26,344 nt of DNA from DATDMG01 sp036518955. Its GTDB lineage: Bacteria; Actinomycetota; Actinomycetes; Actinomycetales; Kineosporiaceae. The position numbers and the translations under genes are program-made. This document shows, piece by piece, positions 17,671 to 25,280 of the stretch (position 1 is its first letter; the number at the start of each line of letters is the position of its first letter). The DNA lies in contig DATDMG010000545.1 in assembly GCA_036518955.1 (NCBI GenBank), forward strand, positions 1-26,344, read 5' to 3'. A model generated the notes under the pieces. The model saw only the letters and a list, made by a program, of their open reading frames with translations. It did not search any database and had not been told where the DNA came from.

Positions 17671-17874
17671 ATGGGCACAACGAGTCCGGAGCCCACGGCG
17701 TGGTCATCCGGCCAGGTCCGTCAGGAGAGCCTGGAGGAGCGAGCCCGACGCAAGGGCGTGTCCCCCATCGCGTCCGTCCACGACCTGTCCCGCGAAGGCA
17801 TCTGGGAGTCCGACCAGGAACTGGACGAGTTCTTGGAACACGTACGGGCCTCGCGCCAGGCGGACCTCGCGTAG
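17671..17874 (+). CDS. VapB-like antitoxin
   Basis: A 67-residue protein ending 3 nt before the start of a PIN-domain toxin frame. That position is typical of a VapB-type antitoxin, which binds and inhibits the paired RNase. The ATG at 17671 has a near-perfect AAGGAGGTGA ribosome binding site 4 nt upstream, which fixes the start and predicts strong translation. The N-terminal half is polar. The C-terminal half (HDLSREGIWESDQELDEFLE) is acidic, with Trp and Phe residues of the kind that insert into the PIN groove. I see no clear DNA-binding fold. Its toxin is frameshifted, so it may now be a solitary antitoxin able to neutralise related toxins. Confidence 0.75.
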   Translation: MGTTSPEPTAWSSGQVRQESLEERARRKGVSPIASVHDLSREGIWESDQELDEFLEHVRASRQADLA

Positions 17875-17877
17875 CCG

Positions 17878-18289
17878 ATGGACTTCGTCGTCGTCGACAC
17901 GGACGTCGCTGCCAACATCCACAAAGACCGGCTGTCCGGTCCGCTCTCAGCCCGATTCGTCCTCCACCCGATTCGTCGGAAAGAGCCTTGTCGTCACGTT
18001 CATGACGATCGGAGAGCTGACTCAGTGGGTGGAACTGCGCCATTGGGGCCCCGGAAGGCGGGCCGAGCTGGACGCCTGGCTCGCGGGCGTCGTGGAACTG
18101 GGATGCGACCCGCTCGTTGCTCGCCTGTGGGGACGCCTGTCCGCAGCCGCCATCCGACGCGGCCGCGCCAGACCCACGAACGACATGTGGATCGCGGCCT
18201 GCTGCATCGCCCACGGACTGCCGCTGGCCACCTTGAACACCAAGGACTACCAGGACTTCGCCGATCACCACGGACTCACTCTCCTGTGA
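17878..18289 (+). pseudogene. PIN-domain toxin (VapC-like) split by a 16-bp insertion
   Basis: The first frame encodes MDFVVVDTDVAANIHKDRL, with the essential PIN aspartate in DTD, then GPLSARF. The CCCGATTCGTC block is then repeated 16 bp later, which moves the reading by one base. The rest of the toxin (VGKSLVVTFMTIGELTQW, then TNDMWIAACCIAHGLPLATL and NTKDYQDF) lies in the next frame. Removing exactly 16 bp joins ...SARFVGKSLVVTFMT... into a complete PIN protein of about 130 residues. As it stands, initiation at 17878 runs into unrelated sequence. Starting inside at ATG 18002 would give a PIN fragment without its first acidic residue. It is very likely inactive, but a 16-bp deletion would restore it. 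Confidence 0.88.
17951..17977 (+). repeat. 11-bp direct repeat (16-bp period) disrupting the toxin gene
   Basis: CCCGATTCGTC stands at 17951-17961 and 17967-17977, separated by CTCCA. The period of 16 bp is not a multiple of three and accounts exactly for the frameshift in the PIN toxin gene. Confidence 0.95.
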
Positions 18290-18754
18290 GTGGGGGATCG
18301 AGTCCGCATCCAAGGAGAGGCCCTTCCCCCGACCGGGAAAGGGCCTCTGAGCTGGGGTGGAGGTACTGACCGCCTACTCGCACACCCAACACGCCCCTGA
18401 CCTGTAGCGTTACCCGCTCCGGCCCACCCTTGACTTCCTCCGCATGCCGGTCGGCATCAGCGAGCCCGCCACTGTCCGTCGAGGGCTGAGAGCCAGAGCC
18501 CAACCTGCTTGGTGACGCCAGGATCCGATCATGGACCGCGGCCACGTCGCGCCGCACCGCGGCGATCAAGCGCGTGACATGAAGTCCGCGTCGGTGTACC
18601 CGGCGCCGTGCTGCCCTGCGTGGCGGTGGTCGTGGGCAGGGTGGTTCAGATCGCGGGGAGGAATCTCGGACCGTTCCGCTTCACCCGGCGTGCCTGGCTA
18701 CCGGGTACTGCCATTCTCGATCGCTCACGCTCAGGCTGTTCATTGCGGTGGTCG
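18290..18754. other. Intergenic region between the two toxin-antitoxin loci
   Basis: About 465 bp between convergent loci. It starts with a terminator-like hairpin (18316-18348). A minus-strand stretch near 18500-18570 (IAAVRRDVAAVHDRILASP) looks weakly protein-like, but it has no start and no partner sequence and I cannot assign it. I see no RNA gene or other gene here. Confidence 0.5.
18316..18348. terminator. Hairpin terminator after the broken PIN toxin gene
   Basis: AGAGGCCCTT and AAGGGCCTCT form a perfect 10-bp stem, extended by three GC pairs after one mismatch, around a short loop. There is no long T run on either side, as is common in GC-rich actinobacteria. It lies 27 bp after the toxin stop and would serve transcripts from either side. 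Confidence 0.75.
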
Positions 18755-19183
18755 CTAGGCAGCAGGGTCCGGCTGCCACGGGTTGATGATGGTGATCCCG
18801 GTGTCGGTGAAGTCCTTTTCGTTGCGTGTGGCGAGATCGGCCGCGCGGGTCCGGCAGATCGCGGCGATCTGGGCGTCGAACCCCTCGATGGGGGTCCCCA
18901 AGCCGTCCCGGTGCGACACGATGTCCGCATAGGCGTGGGCGGCGGCCAGGTCGAACGGAAGGATCTGGTCCGGAAAGGCCGTGAAGATTTCGTCAGCGGC
19001 TGCCGCGAGGGTAGCGCGGCGTCGTCCAGAGGGCAGCCGGGTGATGCCGTACCGGATCTCGGCGACCGTGACCGCGGTGGTGGCCAAGTCACGATCCGCG
19101 TTGTGCTGCAGCCAGGCCACGACCTGCGGCGCCGGGACGACCCGCATCAGCTCGGACACGACATTCGTGTCAAGAACGATCAT
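18755..19183 (-). CDS. VapC/FitB-type PIN-domain toxin
   Basis: A 142-residue PIN-domain ribonuclease, the toxin half of a toxin-antitoxin pair that cleaves RNA when free of its antitoxin. Acidic catalytic positions are visible: MIVLDTNVVSELMR (Asp5), VAEIRYGI with its Glu near 43, then EGFDAQIAA and the terminal ATRNEKDF..TGITIINPW. This pattern and length fit the FitB branch of VapC proteins. The ATG at 19183 overlaps the antitoxin stop by 4 nt (ATGA), so translation is probably coupled. The gene appears intact, unlike the PIN gene 500 bp upstream in the window. Confidence 0.93.
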   Translation of the reverse strand: MIVLDTNVVSELMRVVPAPQVVAWLQHNADRDLATTAVTVAEIRYGITRLPSGRRRATLAAAADEIFTAFPDQILPFDLAAAHAYADIVSHRDGLGTPIEGFDAQIAAICRTRAADLATRNEKDFTDTGITIINPWQPDPAA

Positions 19184-19425
19184 TCGCCGAACTCGGCCGC
19201 CCGCGGGCGGCTGCTGCGCGATGGCGGATCGAGGTCGACGCCGCCCAGTTGCGAGAAGCGGGCCGCCAGTGCCGTGAACAGCCCAGGCCGGGTCTGCTCG
19301 TCGGTGACGGCAGCGGTGAGGATGGCACGCATCTCGGCCTCCATGGATCGGCCGTGCCGCGCCGCCCGCATCCGCAGCTTCTCTCGAACCGAGTCGTCCA
19401 GGTCCCGAATGCTCACTGCGGCCAT
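19180..19425 (-). CDS. FitA/VapB-type ribbon-helix-helix antitoxin
   Basis: An 81-residue antitoxin. The N-terminus (VSIRDLDDSVREKLRMRA, ARHGRSMEAEMRAIL) is the FitA/Arc-type ribbon-helix-helix DNA-binding fold. The C-terminus (FTALAARFSQLGGVDLDPP) should wrap the toxin. The ATG at 19425 has GGAAGGGG 6-8 nt upstream; the frame opens earlier, but that part overlaps the promoter. It sits first in the operon, overlapping the toxin gene by 4 nt. Antitoxins of this class repress their own operon, and a palindrome over the -10 region fits this. Confidence 0.93.
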   Translation of the reverse strand: MAAVSIRDLDDSVREKLRMRAARHGRSMEAEMRAILTAAVTDEQTRPGLFTALAARFSQLGGVDLDPPSRSSRPRAAEFGE

Positions 19426-19444
19426 CACGCACCCCTTCCTATGT

Positions 19445-19480
19445 GCTAGCAATGCTAGCGGCCAGCGGGGGCGTTGTCAT
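19445..19480 (-). promoter_or_regulatory. Promoter and operator of the FitAB-like operon
   Basis: On the minus strand a -35 box ATGACA (19480-19475) and -10 box TAGCAT (19457-19452) are separated by 17 bp. The inverted repeat GCTAGC-ATT-GCTAGC (19459-19445) covers the -10. It resembles the TGCTATCA-type half-sites known for FitAB. Binding of the antitoxin-toxin complex there would block the promoter. Confidence 0.7.
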
Positions 19481-19705
19481 CCCGTCGTTGAGGTTGATGT
19501 TCACGGCCCGCTGGAACGCCCGGGAGTGGTGGATCTTCGCGATGCGGATGGGGCTCGTACGTCCCGGTGCCGGGCCTGTTGCAGCGCCTCGGCGGCTCCT
19601 GGCGGGACGTTGGCCCAGGTAGCTGCAGCGCACTGCGCGGGAGACTGACCTCGCCGGTGGCTGGGTGGGCCGGGGGACGGGTGCAAGGATTCGGGAGTAA
19701 TGGGG

Positions 19706-20455
19706 ATGGCCTCCAGTTCGGCACTGCCGACGAATGTATCGGGTGTGGGGGACCGTGAGCGTGGGCTGCTGTTCTGGACGGCGGTCAGCACGGCGGCCAT
19801 GGCGGCGACGGCCTTGGCTATCGGGATCACCACCTTGCCTCGATCCGGGCCGAACTGCCGGAGTGCGTGCATCGGGTACCCCTACACCGGCGGCGCCGAG
19901 TTCGCGCCGCGCGACTACTGGTGGATGTACCCGGCGTCGCTGGTGGCCCTCCAGACGATCGCGCTGCTCATGATCCTGCCCCGCCGCGACTCGGCCGCCG
20001 CCGCGCTGGCCGCCCGGATCTCGGTCGGCCTGGCGGTCATTGCCGCCGGGACCCTGGTCACCGACTACGGCATCCAGGTGGCTGTCGTCCAGCCAGCGCT
20101 GATCAAGGGCGAGACCGACGGGATCGGCCTGCTGTCGCAGTACAACCCGCACGGGGTTTTCATCGCCTTGGAGAACGTCGGGTACCTACTGCTCGGGCTC
20201 GCCTTCGCTGCTGCCGCAATGGCGGCCGACCCCCGGTCACGCCCGGAACGTGTGGCCCGGGGCGTGTTCGGCGTCGGCGGGGCGCTGACGGTGGTCGCGC
20301 TGATCGGGTATGCGCTGGCCTATCGGAGCGACATCGAGTACCGGTTCGAGGTGGCGGGCCTGGCCATCGACTGGCTGGTCCTGATCATCACAGGCATCCT
20401 GCTCGGCGTGGGCTCCCGGAAACGCCCGGACACCGTCCCCATCGGCACCTGCTGA
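19706..20455 (+). CDS. Six-helix integral membrane protein of unknown function
   Basis: About 249 residues with six predicted membrane segments: LLFWTAVSTAAMAATALAIG, YWWMYPASLVALQTIALLMI, ISVGLAVIAAGTLVTDYG, GVFIALENVGYLLLGLAF, GALTVVALIGYALAY and LAIDWLVLIITGILLGVG. Between the first two is a loop with two Cys (GPNCRSACIGYPYTGG) that would be external if the N-terminus is inside. ATG at 19706 is chosen because GGAG is 8 nt upstream; ATG 19700 is too close to it. I do not recognise a transporter or enzyme signature. The shape resembles small DUF4386-like actinobacterial membrane proteins, which is only an impression. Confidence 0.8.
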   Translation: MASSSALPTNVSGVGDRERGLLFWTAVSTAAMAATALAIGITTLPRSGPNCRSACIGYPYTGGAEFAPRDYWWMYPASLVALQTIALLMILPRRDSAAAALAARISVGLAVIAAGTLVTDYGIQVAVVQPALIKGETDGIGLLSQYNPHGVFIALENVGYLLLGLAFAAAAMAADPRSRPERVARGVFGVGGALTVVALIGYALAYRSDIEYRFEVAGLAIDWLVLIITGILLGVGSRKRPDTVPIGTC

Positions 20456-20739
20456 AGATCTCATAGTGGGTTCTGGTTGAGGACGGCTTCCCTGCCGGGG
20501 TGTGGCTGCGCTGCCGTGCGACGGGACGCCCGGCGGACCCTGCGCCCGGTGCACGGGCAGCCCCTCCGCGGGCGAACCGTCCCGGTGCCGGGGTGCCTGT
20601 GCCGTGGGCGCGAGGTAGGAGGTAGGGAGAAGTCCCGATCGCAGGCTGAGATGTCAGCACGGGGCTGATAGCCGTCGCGGGACGCCGTCCGGGATCATCG
20701 ACTCATGCCCAACCGAACGATGTCGGAGGCGATGTTCTG

Positions 20740-21399
20740 ATGGCGCCAAGTGTGATCATCGCCGATGACTCGGCCATCGTGCGCGCTGGCGTCGCACAGA
20801 TGCTGACCGGTGAGGGCGGGATCTCGGTCGACGCCGTCGTCGCGGACGTCGATGCGCTCCGGCGAGTCATGGCCGAGCGTCGGCCCGACGTGGCGGTCAT
20901 CGACATCCGGATGCCGCCGACCTGCACCGACGAGGGTCTGCGAGCAGCCGAGTGGATACGTCGTCACTACCCGGACACGGGCGTTCTGATCCTGTCCCAG
21001 TACGTCGAGGCCGCGTATGCGCGGGAGTTGTTGGAGGTCGGGCATGCCCGGATCGGATACCTGCTCAAGGATTGTGTGATCGACGGTTCGGCGCTGGTGG
21101 CGGCGGTGTGGCGGGTGCACGCCGGTGAGGTCGTCATGGACCCGGCGCTGATCCGGGCACTGATGCCGGCCGCCTGCGACTCTTCCCGGCTCGCCTGCCT
21201 GTCGCGACGGGAACTCGAGGTCCTCGCCCTGATGGCCGAGGGCCTGACCGATCGGGGGATCGCCGATCGACTTGTTCTGTCCACCAAAACCGTCGGGACG
21301 CATGTCCAGCACATCTTCCGTCGGTTGGACCTGCGTGGAACGCCCTCGGACAACCGTCGTGTCCTGGCGGTGTTGTCTTACCTCGACGAGACCACCTGA
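20740..21399 (+). CDS. NarL/LuxR-family response regulator
   Basis: A 219-residue two-component response regulator that binds DNA after phosphorylation. The receiver domain (1-125) has the acidic pair Asp9/Asp10 (IIADDSA), the phosphorylated Asp55 (VIDIRMPP) and Lys110 (YLLKD). The C-terminal LuxR helix-turn-helix (about 150-215) has LSRRELEVLALMAEGLTD and STKTVGTHVQHIFRRLDL. GGAGG lies 10 nt before the ATG. No histidine kinase is nearby, so it is an orphan or is served by a distant kinase. The secreted-protein gene starts about 110 bp downstream on the same strand and may be a target, which is inference. Confidence 0.95.
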   Translation: MAPSVIIADDSAIVRAGVAQMLTGEGGISVDAVVADVDALRRVMAERRPDVAVIDIRMPPTCTDEGLRAAEWIRRHYPDTGVLILSQYVEAAYARELLEVGHARIGYLLKDCVIDGSALVAAVWRVHAGEVVMDPALIRALMPAACDSSRLACLSRRELEVLALMAEGLTDRGIADRLVLSTKTVGTHVQHIFRRLDLRGTPSDNRRVLAVLSYLDETT

Positions 21400-21506
21400 C
21401 GTCGTCCTCTTTTCGAGGAATCATCTGACGCATCTGCGCCCCGCCCACCCCGCCGGGCGTAGGTGCTGACCCCTGTCACCCTTCCCTGTTCGAACGGAGA
21501 TAACCA

Positions 21507-22439
21507 GTGCGTATTCGAAAAGCGTTGCGCTGTGCCGTCGTGGTCCTGTCGGCCGTTCTCGGGCTTGTCGTCCCGGTCGCGCCGGCTTTCGCCGATCCCT
21601 GGTACGGGGGTTATCACTGCGGGATCTTCGTCGGAGGTAGCATCCACGATCGATACCAGGCTCTCGGGGCGGAGCGGGGGCCATTGGGTTGTCCGACCAG
21701 ATCCTCGGTGCCAGCCTTGCGCAGCGGGAGGAAACAGGAATTCCGCGACGGCTGGATCTACTCCAGTGCCGATCCGGCGGTAGGTACGCATGCAGTCTGG
21801 GGAGATATCGGAAGGCATTGGATCCAACTGGGTGCGGAGGCGCGGTTCGGCTACCCGGTGACGGACGAGTTGCCGACCCCGGACGGTCGGGGGCGGTTCA
21901 ATCACTTCGACGGCGGTGCCTCGATCTACTGGACATCCCGCACCGGGGCCAGGCTCGTCAAGGGGGCGATCCGGGACGAGTGGGCCCGGCGCGGCTGGGA
22001 ACGCAGTGCGCTGGGCTACCCGGTGAGCGACGAAGGCCCGAGGGCCGGGAGCGGCGAACGACTGAGCAGGTTCGAACATGGCGAGATCCGCTGGACTCCG
22101 GGGGACCCGTTCAGTTCGCTTCTCGTGCAGGTGCGCCGGTCGGGCGGGCAGATGGAGTTGGCCTGGCGGCCTCGGCGGCTCTGGGACGTCTACAACGTGC
22201 GCTACTCGAAGGACCCGGTCTGTTCCGCCGAGATCGCGGCAGGTGGGATCCGACCGCGGGGCGCCGACTTTACGCCCTCCGTCGGCACATACTGCACGGC
22301 CGGAGACGAGGCGCAGATCGAGGTGGGCCACCCGTGGGCCCGTTTCATGGAGACAGCCGTCGTGAAGGTGCAGGGCTGTACCAGGCGCGGGATTCTCCGG
22401 TCTTCGTCGTGCGGCCCGTGGCAGCAGTACGAATTCTGA
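21507..22439 (+). CDS. Secreted LGFP-repeat protein
   Basis: A 310-residue exported protein. Residues 1-29 form a signal peptide (basic start, hydrophobic core, APAFA before the cut). At least three LGFP-type repeats follow: ALGAERGPLGCPT, LGAEARFGYPVTDE and SALGYPVSDEG, each with a trailing aromatic block such as RFNHFDGGASIYW. LGFP repeats are linked to cell-wall binding in mycolate and related actinobacteria. The last about 110 residues form a separate Cys-containing module I do not recognise. The GTG at 21507 has GGAG 7 nt upstream. It follows the response regulator and precedes a second secreted-protein gene. Confidence 0.88.
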   Translation: MRIRKALRCAVVVLSAVLGLVVPVAPAFADPWYGGYHCGIFVGGSIHDRYQALGAERGPLGCPTRSSVPALRSGRKQEFRDGWIYSSADPAVGTHAVWGDIGRHWIQLGAEARFGYPVTDELPTPDGRGRFNHFDGGASIYWTSRTGARLVKGAIRDEWARRGWERSALGYPVSDEGPRAGSGERLSRFEHGEIRWTPGDPFSSLLVQVRRSGGQMELAWRPRRLWDVYNVRYSKDPVCSAEIAAGGIRPRGADFTPSVGTYCTAGDEAQIEVGHPWARFMETAVVKVQGCTRRGILRSSSCGPWQQYEF

Positions 22440-22473
22440 GCCACCGACGAACCGCCGGTCCAGAAGTGTCCGG

Positions 22474-22506
22474 CGACGCATCGTTCGGCTGGCGATCGAT
22501 GCGTCG
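22474..22506. terminator. 10-bp hairpin between the two secreted-protein genes
   Basis: CGACGCATCG (22474-22483) and CGATGCGTCG (22497-22506) form a perfect 10-bp stem with a 13-nt loop. It lies 35 nt after one stop and 34 nt before the next start. It could terminate the first transcript, stabilise its 3' end or control the second gene. Confidence 0.65.
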
Positions 22507-22540
22507 GTTGCTCCGCGGAAACAGGATGAGGAGGGTAATC

Positions 22541-22948
22541 ATGGGTGGTCGATGGAGAAGAAGTGCGGCTGTCCTGGGGATCGCGGTCGCTGTGGTAGTG
22601 ACGCCGGCGTTCCCGGCGTCGGCGGCCTCGCCGACCTCGGTGCCGGCGGCCGAGCCGAGCGCGGGGGTGGGGCCGTTCTCGTACGAGTCGAACCGTTGGT
22701 ACGAGCCGTACGAATGGCGGATGGTGGCCGGTGGCATGATCTCGGAGAACCGGGGTGCGATCCTCCAGTGTTCTGCGAAGGCTCTGACGCTGTGGTCGCG
22801 AATGCGCGTGCTCAGCCGACTCCTCGAAGCGTACGATCTGGTGCGGGCTGGCTCGGCGTCCTCATGCAGGGCATCGGCCGAGGTCTTCGCTGCGGCCGTG
22901 AGAGTGGCCCGCGCAGGGAACCGTGGCGAACAATTCAGGCTCTCCTGA
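22541..22948 (+). CDS. Small secreted protein of unknown function
   Basis: A 135-residue protein with a clear signal peptide (RRSAAVLGIAVAVVV core, cut after AFPASA, about residue 28). The mature part is about 105 residues. It has two Cys (LQCSAK and SSCRAS), which could form one disulphide, and an aromatic N-terminal segment (SNRWYEPYEW). The rest looks helical. There are no known motifs. GAGGAGGG lies 5-7 nt upstream of the ATG. It may be cotranscribed with the LGFP-repeat gene, or separately behind the hairpin. Function unknown. Confidence 0.75.
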   Translation: MGGRWRRSAAVLGIAVAVVVTPAFPASAASPTSVPAAEPSAGVGPFSYESNRWYEPYEWRMVAGGMISENRGAILQCSAKALTLWSRMRVLSRLLEAYDLVRAGSASSCRASAEVFAAAVRVARAGNRGEQFRLS

Positions 22949-23008
22949 CGGTTCCGTAATCCGGCGGTTCACGCGATTGGGGCATCGGTGACTCTGTGGC
23001 GGTTGCAG

Positions 23009-23138
23009 TCAGCGTCCGGGTAGTGCGGGGCAGAGTCCGCCGTGCTTGAGTTCGATCATGGCGATGAGGGTGTCGGCGCTGCCGTAGCCGTATGCCTGTT
23101 TGATCAAGGTTTGGATGTGTGTGTTCGTGGCCTCGACC
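23009..23138 (-). pseudogene. C-terminal fragment of an ISL3-like transposase
   Basis: Forty-two residues (GVEATNTHIQTLIKQAYGYG, then LIAMIELKHGG, ending LCPALPGR and a stop) match the C-terminal end I associate with ISL3-family transposases. The match begins exactly at the left end of the IS4-family element (23139). The rest of the transposase is not found on the far side of that element. It is a remnant and non-functional. Confidence 0.65.
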
Positions 23139-23156
23139 CCAATGCCAGGGAGATGA
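23139..23156 (+). repeat. Left terminal inverted repeat of the IS4-family element
   Basis: CCAATGCCAGGGAGATGA, 18 bp, matches the complement of 25263-25280 without mismatch. The next base outward differs between the two ends, which sets the boundary. Confidence 0.9.
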
Positions 23157-23400
23157 GCAGGTTCGGGTCTGCTGGTGATGCCTCTGGCCGTGGTCACGTT
23201 GGGTGACGTCGATGCGGGGTGTGGTTAGGTGGGGTTGGGCACGTTCGGCGTGGTGTGCCTGGATGGGCGGAGACTCCCGGTAAGAGATCAGGTGTCTACG
23301 CCGATCTTCGCCATGGAGCCTCCGCCGTGCCTTTCTACCCTGTTCTTGCTCGCCCGTGGTCCCCGAGGTGACGTTCCCGGGTGTGGATCAAGGGGCGGTG

Positions 23401-25104
23401 ATGGTGGCGGTGCCGGTGTCGGCGTTGTCCTGGCCGGTCACCGAGGGGTCGGGCGGGGACGACCGGTCGGCGATGACGGTCACGGGGGCCGAGAGGATCA
23501 TGTCCGGTGATCTGGTGGTGTGGTGCAAGGTCGTGGCGGTGGCGCCGGCGGTGGTGCGCCGGGACGGGCGGGTCCAGGCCGATGGCCGCCCGTGCGACCA
23601 TGCCCGGCTGGGGGCGTTGGAGGAGCAGTTGGAGGCGATGTGCGGGCCGGACACGATCGAGCGGATCGCGGCCGGGGCCCGCCCGACGGGAAAGATCAAA
23701 GGGACTGGTCGGCGGGAGATGAGCGTGGCGTTCACGCTGCGGGCGGTGCTGCTGATGACGTTGCTGCCCGAGGCCGACGCCCGCCAGGTGATGGCCACCT
23801 TGCTGGGAGACCTACTGGCGGTGCCGTGGAAGCGCCCGCACACAGTGCCGTCCGGGACGGTGCTGTCCACCTGGCGAACCGCGATCGGCCCGGCACCGCT
23901 GCTGGCCTTGCAGCAGCTGGTGCTGAACGCGGCGGTCACCGCACGCCACCACACGTCTGCCGGGGTCGAGGTCGGTGGCGGCCTGCGGGTCGGGGCCATC
24001 GACGGGACGGTGACCCGGATGAGCGACACCACGGCCAACCGGAAGGCGTTCGGCACCGCCGGCACGGCCGGGACCGGCTACCCGCAGATCCGTCACCTGC
24101 ACATCTCCGACGTGTTCAGCCGCGACACCCTGGCCGCGCCGGTCGGCCCCGCGGGTGGGGACAAGGCCGAGGCCGAACAGAAGCTGCTGGACCGGGCCCT
24201 GAGCGAGCACCCGGAAGTGTTCACCCCCGACCGGGTGTGGGTCATGGATCGGAACTTTCCCGGCGTGCCCCGGATCGCGGCGCTCCTGGACACCCACGGC
24301 CACGTCCTGATCCGCGTCAAGAGCGACATCCGGCTGCCCCGGATCGGCGGCTTCGCCCCGGACGGGTCCTACCTGGCCACCCTGTCCGGCGGCGGAACCA
24401 CCCTGACCGTCCGGGTGATCGAGTACCACGTGGTGCTGGCAGGGGCCACCACCCCGGAACTGTTCTGCCTCATTACCGATCTCCTCGACCATGTCGAGCA
24501 CCCCGCGCATGCCCTCGCCGCGGCCTACCGGTGGCGGTGGGACGGCTCGGAAACCGCTCTGCGCGAAGCCAAGTCCACCCTGCACGGCGCCGGGCCAGGG
24601 ACCGGGGCGATGCTTCGTTCGGCCACCCCGGCCCTGGTCCGCGCCGAACACGCCGCCTGGATGACCGCCACCGAACTCGTCCATTCCCTGCGACGGGTCG
24701 CGGCCACCGCCGCAGCCCCGTTCACCAAGGGCCCCCGCACCGGGCAGGCGGTCACGGCCCGCGACCTGTCGTTCACCACCACCCGCCGCGCCGCGATCGC
24801 CAGCATCACCGCCGGTGCCGCCACCGCGTCCCTGCCCGCCAGTGTCCGCGCCGCCGCCGCCCGCATCACCCTGGAAATGATCACCACCAGCCGGGTCACC
24901 ACCGACCGGCACCGCCACCGCGACCGCAAGACCAAGACCACCCAGGCGTTCCCGCACACCTCCCAGGCTCTGGCCACCGCCACCATCCCGGCCCTCATCC
25001 ACGTCTGCGGCGCCGCTCCCACCGTCACCGCCACGGTCAACGACCTGCGGCCCGCCACCCCCGACAGCCCCGCACCGGAGAAGATCACCGAGTACGCGGC
25101 CTGA
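23401..25104 (+). CDS. IS4-family DDE transposase
   Basis: About 567 residues from ATG 23401. The DDE catalytic core is visible: first Asp in GAIDGTVTRMSDTTANRK, second Asp in VWVMDRNFPG, and the Glu in YRWRWDGSETALREAK, a slightly stretched form of the IS4 Y-R-E-K signature. An IS4-type N-terminal domain precedes it, around SVAFTLRAVLLMTLLPEA. The C-terminus is Ala/Thr/Arg-rich. The start is uncertain: GTG 23356, ATG 23473 and ATG 23500 are in the same frame. ATG 23401 has a GGGGCGG-like site nearby. The gene appears intact, with no stop or frameshift, so the element may be mobile. Confidence 0.9.
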   Translation: MVAVPVSALSWPVTEGSGGDDRSAMTVTGAERIMSGDLVVWCKVVAVAPAVVRRDGRVQADGRPCDHARLGALEEQLEAMCGPDTIERIAAGARPTGKIKGTGRREMSVAFTLRAVLLMTLLPEADARQVMATLLGDLLAVPWKRPHTVPSGTVLSTWRTAIGPAPLLALQQLVLNAAVTARHHTSAGVEVGGGLRVGAIDGTVTRMSDTTANRKAFGTAGTAGTGYPQIRHLHISDVFSRDTLAAPVGPAGGDKAEAEQKLLDRALSEHPEVFTPDRVWVMDRNFPGVPRIAALLDTHGHVLIRVKSDIRLPRIGGFAPDGSYLATLSGGGTTLTVRVIEYHVVLAGATTPELFCLITDLLDHVEHPAHALAAAYRWRWDGSETALREAKSTLHGAGPGTGAMLRSATPALVRAEHAAWMTATELVHSLRRVAATAAAPFTKGPRTGQAVTARDLSFTTTRRAAIASITAGAATASLPASVRAAAARITLEMITTSRVTTDRHRHRDRKTKTTQAFPHTSQALATATIPALIHVCGAAPTVTATVNDLRPATPDSPAPEKITEYAA

Positions 25105-25262
25105 ACCTCAGGACCTCCCGACCCCTCCAGGCACCGCCACGGGCCCGTGGACCCCGGCGCACCGGCCGCACAGCCGGGCCACAACCACGCCCACCCTCGA
25201 ATGTCACACTCCGCAACCCCACGAACATCAACAAGGCCCGAACGACCGGTCAGCGAACGGCG

Positions 25263-25280
25263 TCATCTCCCTGGCATTGG
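25263..25280 (-). repeat. Right terminal inverted repeat of the IS4-family element
   Basis: TCATCTCCCTGGCATTGG, the exact complement of the left end. It lies about 160 bp after the transposase stop codon. Confidence 0.9.

Larger units (their letters stand above)
23139..25280 (+). mobile_element. IS4-family insertion sequence, complete
   Basis: A 2142-bp element bounded by perfect 18-bp terminal inverted repeats, CCAATGCCAGGGAGATGA at the left and its complement at the right. It contains one transposase gene. No target-site duplication is seen in the flanks, and the interrupted ISL3-like gene does not continue on the right. A deletion or recombination at the insertion site after transposition is likely. 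The repeats being perfect suggests fairly recent activity. Confidence 0.88.

Noticed and set aside
19439..20152. Minus-strand open frame of 237 codons opposite the membrane protein
   Set aside because: It overlaps the toxin-antitoxin operator and the six-helix membrane gene on the other strand. Hydrophobic periodicity supports the plus-strand gene.
23229..25222. GTGGGGTTG and its complement as possible IS ends
   Set aside because: Only 9 bp match. The 18-bp perfect inverted repeats at 23139-23156 and 25263-25280 enclose it and explain the element better.
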